Shown here: in pieces, positions 50,236-61,307 of the stretch
Layout of the letters: every line of letters begins with the position of its first letter
How positions within the stretch are numbered: the stretch's first letter is position 1
Source: Rikenellaceae bacterium
GTDB taxonomy: Bacteria > Bacteroidota > Bacteroidia > Bacteroidales > Rikenellaceae
Reading direction: 5' to 3'
Assembly (NCBI GenBank): GCA_015060105.1
Contig: SUZD01000007.1
Coordinates: forward strand, 1 to 64,000
Length of the DNA: 64,000 nucleotides
The notes under the pieces: model-generated
What the model saw: only the letters and a program-made list of their open reading frames with translations
Databases searched by the model: none
What the model was told of the DNA's origin: nothing
Made by a program: the position numbers and the translations under genes

Positions 50236-51026
50236 ACGGCGATAGGTGCTTTAATGGTAGGATAGGGGTCATACTCTTCCAAAGTAAAATCCTCGTAACG
50301 GAAATCAAATAACGATTTCACCTCGGGATTCAACTTCATACGGGGCAACTTGCGCGGTGTACGCTCCAACTGTGTTGCCACTTGCTCCATATGGTTAAGG
50401 TAGATATGTGTATCGCCTAATGTATGCACAAATTCGCCGGGTTGCAATCCTGTAACTTGCGCAATCATCATTGTCAGCAAGGCGTAACTTGCGATGTTAA
50501 ACGGCACTCCGAGGAATACATCGGCACTACGTTGATAGAGTTGGCACGATAATTTACCGTCAGCAACATAGAATTGGAATAGCGCGTGACACGGAGGCAG
50601 AGCCATATTATCGATATCAGCAACATTCCAAGCGCTAACCACCAAACGACGAGAGTTGGGATTATTGCGAATCTGCTCCACAAGTTGTGCAATTTGGTCA
50701 ATATGACCGCCATCGGGGGTGGGCCAGCTACGCCATTGGTAACCGTAGATGTGGCCGAGATCACCATTCTCATCAGCCCACTCGTCCCAAATAGTTACCT
50801 TATTATCATGCAGATAACCAACGTTGGTATCGCCAGCCAAGAACCACAACAACTCGTGAATAATCGAACGCAGGTGAAGCTTCTTGGTTGTTAGCAACGG
50901 AAAACCTTCGCTCAAATCAAATCGCATCTGATGACCGAAGACACTCTTCGTTCCCGTACCCGTACGATCGCCTTTTATGGTACCTTCGCTCATTATTCGG
51001 TTGAGCAAATCGAGATACTGTTTCAT
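50232..51026 (-). CDS. thyA: Thymidylate synthase
   Basis: [68 protein letters not shown]...[12 protein letters not shown]. Confidence 0.97.
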   Translation of the reverse strand: MKQYLDLLNRIMSEGTIKGDRTGTGTKSVFGHQMRFDLSEGFPLLTTKKLHLRSIIHELLWFLAGDTNVGYLHDNKVTIWDEWADENGDLGHIYGYQWRSWPTPDGGHIDQIAQLVEQIRNNPNSRRLVVSAWNVADIDNMALPPCHALFQFYVADGKLSCQLYQRSADVFLGVPFNIASYALLTMMIAQVTGLQPGEFVHTLGDTHIYLNHMEQVATQLERTPRKLPRMKLNPEVKSLFDFRYEDFTLEEYDPYPTIKAPIAV

Positions 51027-51030
51027 TCTA

Positions 51031-51768
51031 TTATAGTTTTACTAATTTCATATTACCTTCGGCATCAAGCACAGCGTAATGCGGCTCCTCAATCCACTCT
51101 CCGAGGAATAATACGCGACTACGCTCGTTGAGAGGATAATCGACAGCCGTATGTATATGTCCAAAGACATAATAGTCTATCGGCAAACCTGTGTCGGCCC
51201 ATTCACGCGCATATTGCACCAACAATTCGTCCTCACCTCGGAACTCCATTTTAATAGCTTTGGATTTGCGGCTATGTCCGCTCCACCAATGGCCAAAACG
51301 CATTGCCCAACCGGTCGGCACCAGATTACGGAATAGAAAGCGCGCCAAATTTGAGCGAAAAACACCATTCATAAGACGCAACATAGGTTGGCCCTGTGTC
51401 TTGATATTATCTCCGTGAGCAACCATTATGGTTTTGCCGGCGTGCTTGACAAGCTCGCCTCGATAGTGCATAATCATACCACACTCCTTCGCAAAATAGT
51501 CACGTACCCACATATCGTGGTTACCCGTAAAGAAATGCACCTTTATACCCGCATCAGTCATCTCGGCAATTTTACCGAGTGTACGAGTAAAGCCGCGAGG
51601 TACAACCTGACTATATTCAAACCAAAAATCGAAGATGTCACCAACCAAATAGACCTCTTTGGCATCGTGACGGATAGATTCCAACCACGCCGTAAAGACC
51701 CTCTCGCGAGCGTGATTATCCTGGTCCAATGTAAGACCTAAATGCGTATCTGATGCGAAATAAATCAT
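51031..51768 (-). CDS. lpxH: UDP-2,3-diacylglucosamine diphosphatase
   Basis: [63 protein letters not shown]. Confidence 0.9.
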   Translation of the reverse strand: MIYFASDTHLGLTLDQDNHARERVFTAWLESIRHDAKEVYLVGDIFDFWFEYSQVVPRGFTRTLGKIAEMTDAGIKVHFFTGNHDMWVRDYFAKECGMIMHYRGELVKHAGKTIMVAHGDNIKTQGQPMLRLMNGVFRSNLARFLFRNLVPTGWAMRFGHWWSGHSRKSKAIKMEFRGEDELLVQYAREWADTGLPIDYYVFGHIHTAVDYPLNERSRVLFLGEWIEEPHYAVLDAEGNMKLVKL

Positions 51769-51773
51769 CGGTA

Positions 51774-52925
51774 CTATTGCAGCATTTCGTAAAGTTGGGT
51801 GACAAGTTCCTGACCGAACAAGTTTTTGGCAACCATATTACCCTCGCCATCAATCATGAAATTCGACGGAAGAGATGTAATATTATAGGCATTGTATGCC
51901 GGACACGATGCGCCTCGGAAGTCACACAGACTATACCAAGGCAATTTTTGATTCTGCACAGCATTTACCCATGTAGGTTTCGAGGTGTCAAGCGATATTT
52001 GATAAACCTCGAAGCCCAACTTTTTATACTCTTCGTATATGGCTTTAAGTTCGGCATTACTTGTTGCCGAATCAGGCATATCTGCACGCCAGAAATAAAC
52101 AAGTGTTGCTTTATTTTTGGCTACGATGTCGGCCAAATCAATCTTCTGACCATATATATTGGGAAGTGATACGGGAGGGAATCCAACCGGATTTGCCAAT
52201 TGTTCCGACAACTCTGTTTGCAGCTTTCTTTGCTCCTCCATACGTTTAATATCACGTTGTAATGCGGTCAGATATCGCGAAGAAGGGTAGTTGACACTTA
52301 CAGAATCTGCCACCATACGATAATAAACAATATCGCCCTCGCCATTGAAGAGAATGTCATCTCCGGGCAGGCGTTGATACAAGGCATAAAGTCCCGCCAA
52401 CGACGAAGCATTACGCACGATGAAACCTATATGCTCGCGTTTAATTTCGTAATATTTCTTGATATAGCTTTCGGTTAATGTCTGACGTTTTGCCTCTTCT
52501 TTCTCCTCCATATACTGTTTCGACAAATCGGCAAGCGCAGTAGCACCTTCGGCCAAAAGCGCACTAACTTGTTGTACAGCCTCGGATTCAGCCGAGCCCT
52601 CGATACGATAGTTTTGTGCCAAACGTCCCATTGATGTAAGGACAATGTCCTCACCGGGAGATACAATCACCGGAATAAACTCCTCACCACAACGAATGTT
52701 ATAAATCGATGTCTGCTTGTCGGCAAGTTTAATATCGAACTCAAATGCGCCTTTATCATCGGTCTTGGTCGAGTCGATGATTGTCATCGCGCCGGGCATT
52801 ATACTTTCGAGGTAGATTGTTGTATTGGTTTTGTCGGCGAACGCACCTTCGATATTTGCCTTTTGGTTATTACAAGCAAAAAGCAATGTCGTCATCGCCA
52901 ATATTGCAATATGGTTACGCTTCAT
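51774..52925 (-). CDS. TlpA/thioredoxin-like lipoprotein with DUF4369-type N-terminus
   Basis: Lipobox LLFACNN; GAFADKTNTTIYLESI; ATLVYFWRADMPDSATSNAELKAIYEEYKKLGFEVYQISLD. The usual CxxC is replaced by DMPDS. Confidence 0.85.
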   Translation of the reverse strand: MKRNHIAILAMTTLLFACNNQKANIEGAFADKTNTTIYLESIMPGAMTIIDSTKTDDKGAFEFDIKLADKQTSIYNIRCGEEFIPVIVSPGEDIVLTSMGRLAQNYRIEGSAESEAVQQVSALLAEGATALADLSKQYMEEKEEAKRQTLTESYIKKYYEIKREHIGFIVRNASSLAGLYALYQRLPGDDILFNGEGDIVYYRMVADSVSVNYPSSRYLTALQRDIKRMEEQRKLQTELSEQLANPVGFPPVSLPNIYGQKIDLADIVAKNKATLVYFWRADMPDSATSNAELKAIYEEYKKLGFEVYQISLDTSKPTWVNAVQNQKLPWYSLCDFRGASCPAYNAYNITSLPSNFMIDGEGNMVAKNLFGQELVTQLYEMLQ

Positions 52926-53013
52926 AGTTCAAGTTAAATGTATGCAAATATACGTTTTTTTGTATAAATAAACGTACTATTCACCTATCAAAGTATATTT
53001 CGGGGTAGTGCTA

Positions 53014-53661
53014 CTAATGTCGAGGTGATTGTCGTTGTTGTTTCTTGAAGTTTTTTGCACCGTTTTTCTTGGCACCATTGCGTTTGACATAGCCCGTATT
53101 GCGCTGTTTGTAGTCGCTTTTGAGGTTATTTATAGCAACCTCATCAACCTCAATATCATTTTTGGACAGTCGCTTTATATCTTTAATGATAAGTTCGTTA
53201 TTGGGGTGCTCCTGATTATACTCATAGCTCTTGGCACGCATATATCGAGCGACATTTCCGATTGCGACATCTCGCGCTTGTGTATCCTTCGACTGCTCAA
53301 TCTGACAAATTATACGTTGAATGTATTTGCCATAGTGTTTGAGTTTAATCTGCTTGCTCGGATATTTCAACGGTTTGGGAGCCGGATTGAACGAATCGGC
53401 CGCAGGCATAGGGTATGGCGAATCCACATCTAACTGATAGTCAGACATAATAAATAAGTGGTCCCATAATTTGCGGTTAAAATCAGCCGAGTCGCGCAAC
53501 GTGGGATTGACATTTCCCATCACACCGACTACGATGTATGCTTGTTGTGTGCGTTGAGCGCGATCCTCAATGGTGAGCAGGTAATCTACCATATCGTGGA
53601 TATGACGACCATACTCGGGCAGGCGCAATTTTTGCCTTTCAAAAGTGTGTTTTTTCAACAT
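53014..53661 (-). CDS. DUF4290 domain-containing protein
   Basis: RLPEYGRHIHDMVDYLLTIEDRAQRTQQAYIVVGVMGNVNPTLRDSADFNRKLWDHLFIMSDYQLDVDSPYP. Confidence 0.92.
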   Translation of the reverse strand: MLKKHTFERQKLRLPEYGRHIHDMVDYLLTIEDRAQRTQQAYIVVGVMGNVNPTLRDSADFNRKLWDHLFIMSDYQLDVDSPYPMPAADSFNPAPKPLKYPSKQIKLKHYGKYIQRIICQIEQSKDTQARDVAIGNVARYMRAKSYEYNQEHPNNELIIKDIKRLSKNDIEVDEVAINNLKSDYKQRNTGYVKRNGAKKNGAKNFKKQQRQSPRH

Positions 53662-53863
53662 ATAAGAGTGTTGTATAGGTTGGTGTGAGAGGCTTTGCAC
53701 AAAAGAGCTGTTTCTTGATGCAATTAGCCCTCTACAATAATGACAACGGTTTAGTTTGGGATATCAGAAACCCATTACAGGCCGTTGTGCTTAATTTCTT
53801 TGAATAAGATTTGTTTGTCTAACTTTGGACAAAGTTAATGCTATTTTTTAAATTGTCAAGTAA

Positions 53864-55006
53864 ATGTTGAGAGTTTTAATCGTTGATGGCCTTCGTGCCG
53901 TTCGGAATCAATTGAGTGAAAGATTATCTTTCGAGGGATATACAATCGATACTGTCGAAAGTATTGAAGAGTGTTCCAAGTTTGGTGCCGAATCTCGTTA
54001 TGATGTGACATTGTGCGACTCGGCCGAAGTTGGGCAACGGTTAGGTATCCCATTTATTGTGGTTGCACACAATTCGTCGGTCGATACGATTATCACGGCC
54101 TTCCGCCGAGGCGCCTACGATGTTGTCCCTATGCCCGTCGATATGAATATTATTTTGGACGCATTGCGACGACTTGCTACACAAATCGAACAACGCATAC
54201 CAGAGCCCGTTCGCGCCGTTAGATGCAAACATACATTTAGTGTGGATCCGATTGTTGGCGACTCCACTCCGATACGACGAGTCAAATACCTTATTGACCG
54301 AGTTGCGCCCTCCGAAGCACGGGTGTTGGTGGTGGGGCCAAACGGAACAGGAAAAGAGTTGGTTGCTCGTTGGTTGCACGAGAAGAGTAGCCGCAGCGGA
54401 GGTCCATTTGTCGAGGTAAACTGCGCTGCCATTCCTTCGGAATTGATCGAAAGCGAACTATTCGGGCACGAAAAGGGTGCTTTTACTTCGGCCATCAAAC
54501 AACGTCGGGGTAAGTTTGAGCAGGCCAATGGCGGAACGCTTTTTATGGACGAGATTGGCGATATGAGCCTTTCGGCACAAGCCAAAGTGTTACGAGCACT
54601 TCAAGAGCGTAAAATAAGCCGAGTTGGAAGCGACAAGGATTTGGACGTTGATGTGAGAATTATCGCTGCAACCAACAAAAATCTTCCCGAAGAGATTCAA
54701 CAGGGGCATTTTCGCGAGGATCTCTATCATCGTTTGAGTGTAATCGTCATCTCCGTTCCGCCACTCAAAGAGCGTCTTGACGATATTCCACAACTTGTAG
54801 CATATTTCGCCGACAAAATTTGTGAGGAGTATGCCATACCTGTTAAGCGTATCGACACAGAGGCGATCGCGTTACTTAAACAGATGCCTTGGCGAGGCAA
54901 TATTCGGGAGTTGCGCAATGTTATAGAACGACTTATAATATTAAGTGGCGAACAGATTACAGCCGAAGATGTTCGTATGTATGTAGAAAGCCCTGCGTTC
55001 GCCTAA
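53864..55006 (+). CDS. Sigma-54-interacting AAA+ regulator with degenerate receiver domain
   Basis: VVGPNGTGKELVARWLHEKS; ESELFGHEKGAFTSAIKQRRGKFEQANGGTLFMDEIGDMS; WRGNIRELRNVIERLIILSG; ends shortly after AAA+ domain. Confidence 0.93.
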   Translation: MLRVLIVDGLRAVRNQLSERLSFEGYTIDTVESIEECSKFGAESRYDVTLCDSAEVGQRLGIPFIVVAHNSSVDTIITAFRRGAYDVVPMPVDMNIILDALRRLATQIEQRIPEPVRAVRCKHTFSVDPIVGDSTPIRRVKYLIDRVAPSEARVLVVGPNGTGKELVARWLHEKSSRSGGPFVEVNCAAIPSELIESELFGHEKGAFTSAIKQRRGKFEQANGGTLFMDEIGDMSLSAQAKVLRALQERKISRVGSDKDLDVDVRIIAATNKNLPEEIQQGHFREDLYHRLSVIVISVPPLKERLDDIPQLVAYFADKICEEYAIPVKRIDTEAIALLKQMPWRGNIRELRNVIERLIILSGEQITAEDVRMYVESPAFA

Positions 55007-55017
55007 AAACGCAGGGC
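54990..55017. terminator. Hairpin overlapping regulator stop codon, possible terminator
   Basis: gccctgcgtt-cgcctaaa-aacgcagggc. Confidence 0.5.
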
Positions 55018-55042
55018 CTTCAAAAATACTATATGTGCTTAA

Positions 55043-56065
55043 CTACAAACCGCGAACTCGTTTTTCCCACTCCCAAGCACATTTGAGAGTATCATCGAGC
55101 GAACGCTCTGCTTTCCAACCGAGTTCCGTCTCGGCCAAAGTGGTATCTGCCCACACCGACTCAACATCACCGGGACGACGACCAACAATCTTGTAATTAA
55201 GTTTCAGATTATTAACCTTCTCGAATGTATTAACCAACTCCAATACCGAAACAGCGCGACCCGTACCAATATTGAAAATCTCGTAACGCTCCTTATTCTT
55301 ACCATCAAGCATACGGCTAACAGCTGTAACGTGTGCCTTTGCCAAGTCCACAACATCGATATAGTCACGCAAGCACGAACCGTCAGGAGTATTATAATCG
55401 TCACCAAATACGCTCAAACACTCACGCACACCTGCGGCAGTTTGAGTAATAAAAGGCACAAGGTTGTTGGGTACACCTTTGGGCAACTCACCAATGAGCG
55501 CCGAGGGGTGTGCTCCGATGGGGTTGAAGTAACGCAATGCAATACCTTTAAGCGAAGCCGATGCGGCAACGGTATCACGCAAAATATCTTCGCACATCTG
55601 TTTGGTATTACCATAAGGCGATGTTGCAGGTTTACGGGGCGTTTGCTCTGTTGCTGGCAATACATCAGGTTGGCCATAAACCGTTGCCGACGACGAGAAT
55701 ACGATGTTATCCACACCAAACTTTGCAGCAGTTTGCAACAAAGTTACAAAGGTCTCAACGTTATTTGAGTAGTATTTAAGAGGCTCTGCAACCGACTCAC
55801 CTACGGCTTTGAAAGCGGCAAAGTGAATGACTGCGTCAATCTTGTAGTCGCTGAACAGTTTTTCCATAGCCTCACGATCAAGGCAGTTCATCTCTACAAA
55901 AGGAATCTCTTTGCCTGTGATGGCACGAACACCCTCGACACCGCTCATATCGGAGTTAGAAAGGTCGTCTGCAATTACTACATCATAACCGGCAGCTGTC
56001 AGTTCGACTGTGGTATGCGAGCCAATATATCCCGCACCTCCGGTAACCAATACACATTTACTCAT
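55043..56065 (-). CDS. galE: UDP-glucose 4-epimerase
   Basis: CVLVTGGAGYIGSHTTVELTAAGYDVVIADDLSNS...SSSATVYGQPDVLPATEQTPRKPATSPYGNTKQMCEDIL. Confidence 0.97.
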   Translation of the reverse strand: MSKCVLVTGGAGYIGSHTTVELTAAGYDVVIADDLSNSDMSGVEGVRAITGKEIPFVEMNCLDREAMEKLFSDYKIDAVIHFAAFKAVGESVAEPLKYYSNNVETFVTLLQTAAKFGVDNIVFSSSATVYGQPDVLPATEQTPRKPATSPYGNTKQMCEDILRDTVAASASLKGIALRYFNPIGAHPSALIGELPKGVPNNLVPFITQTAAGVRECLSVFGDDYNTPDGSCLRDYIDVVDLAKAHVTAVSRMLDGKNKERYEIFNIGTGRAVSVLELVNTFEKVNNLKLNYKIVGRRPGDVESVWADTTLAETELGWKAERSLDDTLKCAWEWEKRVRGL

Positions 56066-56078
56066 AATTGAAAATATT

Positions 56079-57392
56079 TTAGTTTTTGTATTTAATCCAT
56101 TTGTAAAGTTCGCCAAAACCAACTCTCTTACCATAGGTAAGGATTCCCGTCTTATAGATACGTCCCGCTAATTGCACCACGACTACAAATGTAGCATACA
56201 ACAGTGCCAAGGACAATACAATCTCCCACATAGGAACGCCATAAGGAATACGGGCAATCATTACAATAGGGGAGGTAAACGGTATCAAACTTCCCCACAA
56301 CGCAATAGAGCCTTCGGGGTCGCTCATAGCGATAAACATAACTATCAATCCCGCGATAATCGGCATAGTAACTAATGCCTCCAACTGATTGGAACTATGT
56401 GCATCATCACAAGCGCTACCAACCGCTGCAAACATCGCCGCATATAGCAAATAGCCACCGACAAAGAGCAAAACGAAACAAGCCGCCAAACCAAGCGAAT
56501 ATATCGGATTCATAATCATTCCGATTGCTTGTGACGAATTTGCCACATCGCCCATCATAAGCATATTGCTTGCCGAAACCAATTCTGCCGAATCCCAGAC
56601 CTCTCTCGGCATCAACCCATTCATAATTGCACCACCCAAGACTCCAATCACAACTATCCATATTGCAATTTGTGTTAGGGCGACATAGGCGACACCTATG
56701 ATTTTACCCATCATCAACTCGAATGGCTTAACGCTTGAAACCATCACTTCGAGCACTCGGTTACTCTTCTCCTCGATGACGCCATACATCACCTGTGCAC
56801 CATATTTCAGCACAAGGATATACATCACAAAACCAAACAGATAAGCAAGTATATATGCAACAATACTTGAAGTACTTGTTTCGACGCCATAGTCGTCTAT
56901 GACAAAACTTCCAATCTGTATTTTACTCTCGACATTGGCGAGTATTTCATCGAGGTTTTCAATGTTGTAACCTTTCAGTTTTTCGTTTTCGACAATCCTT
57001 TTGATATCGTGCGAAATAATATGTTCGACATCTATCGTAAGGGGCGAAAATGAATACAATTGTACATCGCTACCATCATTGAGAATATTTGAGCCTATCA
57101 ACAAAATGCCCCAATCCTCCTCGCTATGATGATATTTTAGTTCGTCAATATTTTGCTTCTTGCTCTGCTTATATATAATATTGGAGTGGCTTTGCAAATT
57201 GGGTGCGACGACACCACTTTGGTCGATTACGGTAATCTGTTTCGTACCATCGGGTTTATGTTCCACCAGCCAACAAGCAAGCAGAGTTATGCCCAACAAT
57301 AGGATAGGGGTGAGGATAGTCGTAATAACGAAACTGCGTTTACGCACTCTCTCACGCCACTCGCGGCCTGCTATGATTCCGATTTTACCCAT
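56079..57392 (-). CDS. ABC transporter permease (NatB-like, ABC-2 type)
   Basis: REWRERVRKRSFVITTILTPILLLGITLL...GVIEEKSNRVLEVMVSSVKPFELMMGKIIGV. Confidence 0.92.
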   Translation of the reverse strand: MGKIGIIAGREWRERVRKRSFVITTILTPILLLGITLLACWLVEHKPDGTKQITVIDQSGVVAPNLQSHSNIIYKQSKKQNIDELKYHHSEEDWGILLIGSNILNDGSDVQLYSFSPLTIDVEHIISHDIKRIVENEKLKGYNIENLDEILANVESKIQIGSFVIDDYGVETSTSSIVAYILAYLFGFVMYILVLKYGAQVMYGVIEEKSNRVLEVMVSSVKPFELMMGKIIGVAYVALTQIAIWIVVIGVLGGAIMNGLMPREVWDSAELVSASNMLMMGDVANSSQAIGMIMNPIYSLGLAACFVLLFVGGYLLYAAMFAAVGSACDDAHSSNQLEALVTMPIIAGLIVMFIAMSDPEGSIALWGSLIPFTSPIVMIARIPYGVPMWEIVLSLALLYATFVVVVQLAGRIYKTGILTYGKRVGFGELYKWIKYKN

Positions 57393-58311
57393 TCTGCTGC
57401 TCTGTTACGGCGCTTATAAATATATCGTTCATATTTGGAACAACCTCTGACAACGACACTATATCAACCTCGTCGTTTATGCGTGTAATCACTGGGCGCA
57501 ATGCATTTTTGTCGGACAAACGGAAGCGAAGTTTTGATTCGCCAAAGCCCTCTTCACATTGCAGTACGGTAGCCCAAGGAGTCATGGCTGTCAAGAGTCT
57601 GCGTTCATTTCCTTTAAATCGCAGTTCATAAACATCTGTTCCGTGTTGATGACGAATATCCTCTATTCGCCCCGACATCACCACACGTGACTTGTCAAGT
57701 AAGGTGATATGCTCACACATCTCCTCGACTGACGTCATATCGTGTGTCGACAGAATAATTGTAGTACCCTCCTCGCTTAATCTCTGAATCTCCTGCTTGA
57801 ACAAATCGGCATTCACGGGGTCAAAACCACTAAATGGCTCGTCAAAAATCAGTAATTCAGGTTTGTGCAAAACAGTTGTAATGAACTGCACCTTTTGCGC
57901 CATACCTTTGCTCAACTCTGCGACAGACTTATTCCACCAGCCCTCGATACCGAACTTTGCAAACCACATTTTAAGTTCACGAGTAGCATCGTTACGCGAC
58001 ATTCCTTTCAATCGCGCAAAGTAAATCGCCTGCTCGGCTACTTTCATTCCCTTATACAGACCTCGCTCCTCGGGCATATATCCGATTCGGGCAACATCTG
58101 CCGGGGATAGGGGGCGGCCATAAAAAAAGACAGAGCCACTATCGGGAGTCGTTATTCTGTTGATAATCCGAAGCAGAGTGGTCTTGCCCGCACCATTAGG
58201 CCCGAGCAGACCATAAATCTCTCCTCGTTTTATCTCTGCCGAAACATCATTCAGTACCGTTTGGTCACCGAAGTGTTTGCAGATATGTTCAACTCTCAAA
58301 ACAGGCTCCAT
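57385..58311 (-). CDS. ABC transporter ATP-binding protein
   Basis: LRVEHICKHFGDQTVLNDVSAEIKRGEIYGLLGPNGAGKTTLLRIINRI...ELSKGMAQKVQFITTVLHKPELLIFDEPFSGFDP. Confidence 0.95.
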   Translation of the reverse strand: MEPVLRVEHICKHFGDQTVLNDVSAEIKRGEIYGLLGPNGAGKTTLLRIINRITTPDSGSVFFYGRPLSPADVARIGYMPEERGLYKGMKVAEQAIYFARLKGMSRNDATRELKMWFAKFGIEGWWNKSVAELSKGMAQKVQFITTVLHKPELLIFDEPFSGFDPVNADLFKQEIQRLSEEGTTIILSTHDMTSVEEMCEHITLLDKSRVVMSGRIEDIRHQHGTDVYELRFKGNERRLLTAMTPWATVLQCEEGFGESKLRFRLSDKNALRPVITRINDEVDIVSLSEVVPNMNDIFISAVTEQQNG

Positions 58312-58336
58312 CAGCCACAAAAAGTGTTTTGCGCGT

Positions 58337-59398
58337 TTAGATTTGGCTTGCGATGTACTCGCCAACCTCCGAAGTTGAGTAGCACTTCTCGCCCTTTTGA
58401 GCAAGGTCCTCGGTCACGACACCCTCAGTCAAAGCCTTATCCACCGCTTTACGAACAGCTGCACCCTCCTCTGTGAGACCTACGTGTTCGAGCAACATAG
58501 CTGCCGAAAGGATTGTCGCCATCGGGTTTGCAATGTTCTTGCCTGCTGCTTGGGGATACGAACCGTGAATAGGCTCAAACAAAGCAACTTTCGAGCCGAT
58601 ACTTGCCGAAGGAAGCATACCAAGCGAGCCACTGATTACACTTGCCTCGTCGGTCAAAATATCGCCAAACATATTCTCGGTAACAACCACATCGAAATAT
58701 GTCGGTTGGCGAATGATTTGCATCGCAGCATTATCAACGAACATATAGTCGAGTTTGATATTGGGGTACTCGGGGGCAATACCTTGTGCAACCTCTCTCC
58801 ACAAACGCGAAGTCTCCAATACGTTTGCTTTATCCACAACGGTCAAGTGACCACGACGTTTGCCTGCCAAGTCAAAAGCCAAACGAACAATGCGGTCAAT
58901 CTCCTCGCGAGTATATTTACAAGTATCAACAGCGTAGGTGTTAGCCTCGTCACGACCTTGCGGCTCGCCAAAATACATACCGCTGGTCAATTCGCGCACG
59001 CATACGAAATCGGCTCCATCAACAACCTCCTTTTTAAGTGGCGAGCGGTCTGCCAACGATGCGAACAGTTGAATGGGGCGCAAATTTGCGAACAAGCCCA
59101 ATTTCTTACGCATAGCCAACAAGCCTTGCTCGGGGCGCACCTTCGATGTGGGGTTATTATCATATTTGGGGTCGCCAATGGCACCGAACAAAACTACATC
59201 ATTTGCCAAGCAAATCTCGTGAGTCTCATCGGGGTAGGGGTTACCTGTTGCATCAATAGCGCAAGCACCTACCAACGCTTTGGTATATGTGAATTTGTGG
59301 CCAAACTTCGCTTCAACGGCATTCAATACGCCTACGGCTTGGTCGATAATCTCGGGTCCGATACCATCGCCCGGGAGCAAAGCAATTTTCAGTTCCAT
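58337..59398 (-). CDS. leuB: 3-isopropylmalate dehydrogenase
   Basis: [19 protein letters not shown]...[21 protein letters not shown]...[31 protein letters not shown]. Confidence 0.97.
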   Translation of the reverse strand: MELKIALLPGDGIGPEIIDQAVGVLNAVEAKFGHKFTYTKALVGACAIDATGNPYPDETHEICLANDVVLFGAIGDPKYDNNPTSKVRPEQGLLAMRKKLGLFANLRPIQLFASLADRSPLKKEVVDGADFVCVRELTSGMYFGEPQGRDEANTYAVDTCKYTREEIDRIVRLAFDLAGKRRGHLTVVDKANVLETSRLWREVAQGIAPEYPNIKLDYMFVDNAAMQIIRQPTYFDVVVTENMFGDILTDEASVISGSLGMLPSASIGSKVALFEPIHGSYPQAAGKNIANPMATILSAAMLLEHVGLTEEGAAVRKAVDKALTEGVVTEDLAQKGEKCYSTSEVGEYIASQI

Positions 59399-59413
59399 AT
59401 CTTTTTGTTATTT

Positions 59414-60928
59414 TTATTGTTCTACTTTCTCGGTTACATTCAAGATTCGCAACGCATCAAGGAATGCCTCTGCTGCGGCACGTGTAGTGTCTGTGTGCGC
59501 TGCAAAACCGTGCACAATTTTATTGTCGCATTGAACGTGAATATGAACACGCCCAACGTCATTACAACCGCGAGTCATAGCCTGTGTCAAGAACTCGGTA
59601 ATTTGAACTTGCTCGTTGATGAGCGATTTAATAGCGGTCACCACTGCATCTACCGGACCATTTCCGGTGGCAGTTGCCAAACGCTCGTGGTCGCCAAATT
59701 TCAACACAACGGTAGCAGTCGGCACAAGTGTACCGGTTGTAACCTGCAAGAATTTAAGCGAAATTGTTTGCTTTTTAAGACGGTCAACATCGCCTACAAG
59801 GTAGAGCAAATCGTAGTCATGTACCTCTTTCTTCTTGTCGGCCAAGTCGAGGAACTTTTGATAGATGTCATCAACCTCCTCTTTGGTAAGGTCGTAGCCG
59901 AGCAACTCCAAGCGGTGTGCCAATGCTGCACGACCACTGCGAGCCGTAAGGGCAATAACCGACTCGTTGATACCGACATCTTTGGGGTCGATAATCTCGT
60001 ATGTCTCGCGTTGTTTGAGCACGCCGTCTTGGTGAATACCCGACGAGTGTGCAAAAGCATTGCTGCCGACAATCGCCTTGTTGGGTTGTACGGGCATATT
60101 CATCAAGCTCGATACGGTGTGCGACGCTTTGGTGATAAGTTGCGAGTTGATACCTGTGTCGATATCAACCTCCTTGTGACAACGAAGTGCCATAACAACC
60201 TCTTCGAGCGAGGTGTTACCCGCGCGCTCGCCGATACCGTTGATTGTAACCTCTGCCTGACGAGCTCCGTTCAGCACACCAGCCAGCGTGTTCGCAGTTG
60301 CCATTCCGAGATCGTTATGACAGTGTGTCGAGATAATCGCCTTGTCGATGTTCGATACATTATCAACCAGATATTTGATTTTGGCACCATACTCGCCAGG
60401 GAAGCAATAACCCGTAGTATCGGGAATATTGACAACGGTAGCACCCGCCTTAATTACTGCCTCTACCACACGAGCCAAATACTCATTGTCGGCGCGACCA
60501 GCGTCCTCGGCGTAGAACTCAACATCCTCGACATATTTCTTGGCGTGCTTAACCGCAGCAACCGCTCTCTCGATAATCTCCTCGGGAGTTGAGCGCAATT
60601 TGTCGTAGATGTGTTGGGGCGAAACACCAATACCGGTGTGAATGCGTTTATGTTTTGCAAGCGCGAGTGCATCGGCCGCCACATCAATATCTTTCTGCAC
60701 GGCACGAGTCAGTGCGCAGATAGTGGGGCGCGACACAGCTTTTGAAATTTCGCGTACGGAGTTGAAATCTCCGGGGCTCGAAATGGGGAATCCTGCCTCA
60801 ATAATGTCCACTCCCAATGCTTCAAGGAGTTTTGCCACCTCGATTTTCTCGGTGGTATTCAACTGACAACCAGGGACTTGTTCTCCATCACGAAGAGTAG
60901 TGTCGAATATAAAAAGTTTGTCTGCCAT
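59414..60928 (-). CDS. leuA: 2-isopropylmalate synthase
   Basis: [44 protein letters not shown]...[38 protein letters not shown]-terminal LeuA regulatory domain. Confidence 0.96.
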   Translation of the reverse strand: MADKLFIFDTTLRDGEQVPGCQLNTTEKIEVAKLLEALGVDIIEAGFPISSPGDFNSVREISKAVSRPTICALTRAVQKDIDVAADALALAKHKRIHTGIGVSPQHIYDKLRSTPEEIIERAVAAVKHAKKYVEDVEFYAEDAGRADNEYLARVVEAVIKAGATVVNIPDTTGYCFPGEYGAKIKYLVDNVSNIDKAIISTHCHNDLGMATANTLAGVLNGARQAEVTINGIGERAGNTSLEEVVMALRCHKEVDIDTGINSQLITKASHTVSSLMNMPVQPNKAIVGSNAFAHSSGIHQDGVLKQRETYEIIDPKDVGINESVIALTARSGRAALAHRLELLGYDLTKEEVDDIYQKFLDLADKKKEVHDYDLLYLVGDVDRLKKQTISLKFLQVTTGTLVPTATVVLKFGDHERLATATGNGPVDAVVTAIKSLINEQVQITEFLTQAMTRGCNDVGRVHIHVQCDNKIVHGFAAHTDTTRAAAEAFLDALRILNVTEKVEQ

Positions 60929-61049
60929 ATAAGTTTGGATATTAACAATAAATCATATTTAGTTCAAAGTCCACAAATATAGGTATAAAACTCAAAATAT
61001 TCGTTAAAAAATTGAAAAACATCATTTATTGAAAAAAAAATCCAAAAAA

Positions 61050-61082
61050 TTTGGAAGTGTCGAATAAATGTTCTTATATTTG
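61050..61082 (+). promoter_or_regulatory. Bacteroidota-type promoter for tRNA-Leu (-33 TTTG, -7 TATATTTG)
   Basis: TTTG at 61050-61053 and TATATTTG at 61075-61082, 21 bp apart. Confidence 0.65.
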
Positions 61083-61119
61083 CACCCCGAAAGCGAAAGG
61101 GTTTTACTTTTGCGATTGA

Positions 61120-61201
61120 GCCCAGATGGCGGAATTGGTAGACGCGTTGGTCTCAAACACCAATGGAGCGATCCGTGCCGGTTCGATCCCGGCTCTGGGT
61201 A
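61120..61201 (+). tRNA. tRNA-Leu (anticodon CAA)
   Basis: GCCCAGATGGCGGAATTGGTAGACGCGTTGGTCTCAAACACCAATGGAGCGATCCGTGCCGGTTCGATCCCGGCTCTGGGTA; anticodon loop CTCAAAC. Confidence 0.95.
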
Positions 61202-61206
61202 CTGAA

Positions 61207-61247
61207 GCGAGGAAAGTTGCAAAACTTTCCTCGCTTTGTTTTTTTTC
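61207..61247 (+). terminator. Terminator after tRNA-Leu(CAA)
   Basis: gcgaggaaagtt-gcaa-aactttcctcgctttgtttttttt. Confidence 0.85.
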
Positions 61248-61265
61248 AAACATTTATGCTCAAAC

Positions 61266-61293
61266 AAAAAAGGAGGCCGAAGCCTCCCTTTTG
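61266..61293 (-). terminator. Terminator for the minus-strand small-gene pair
   Basis: Minus strand ggaggcttcggcctccttttttg (CUUCGG-type loop). Confidence 0.8.
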
Positions 61294-61307
61294 AATAAAA
61301 GTTTAAG

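Noticed and set aside
58397-60592. 731-aa forward ORF antisense to leuB and leuA
   Set aside because: Spans two clearly coding genes on the opposite strand; antisense open frame is explained by their codon bias; no recognisable motifs.
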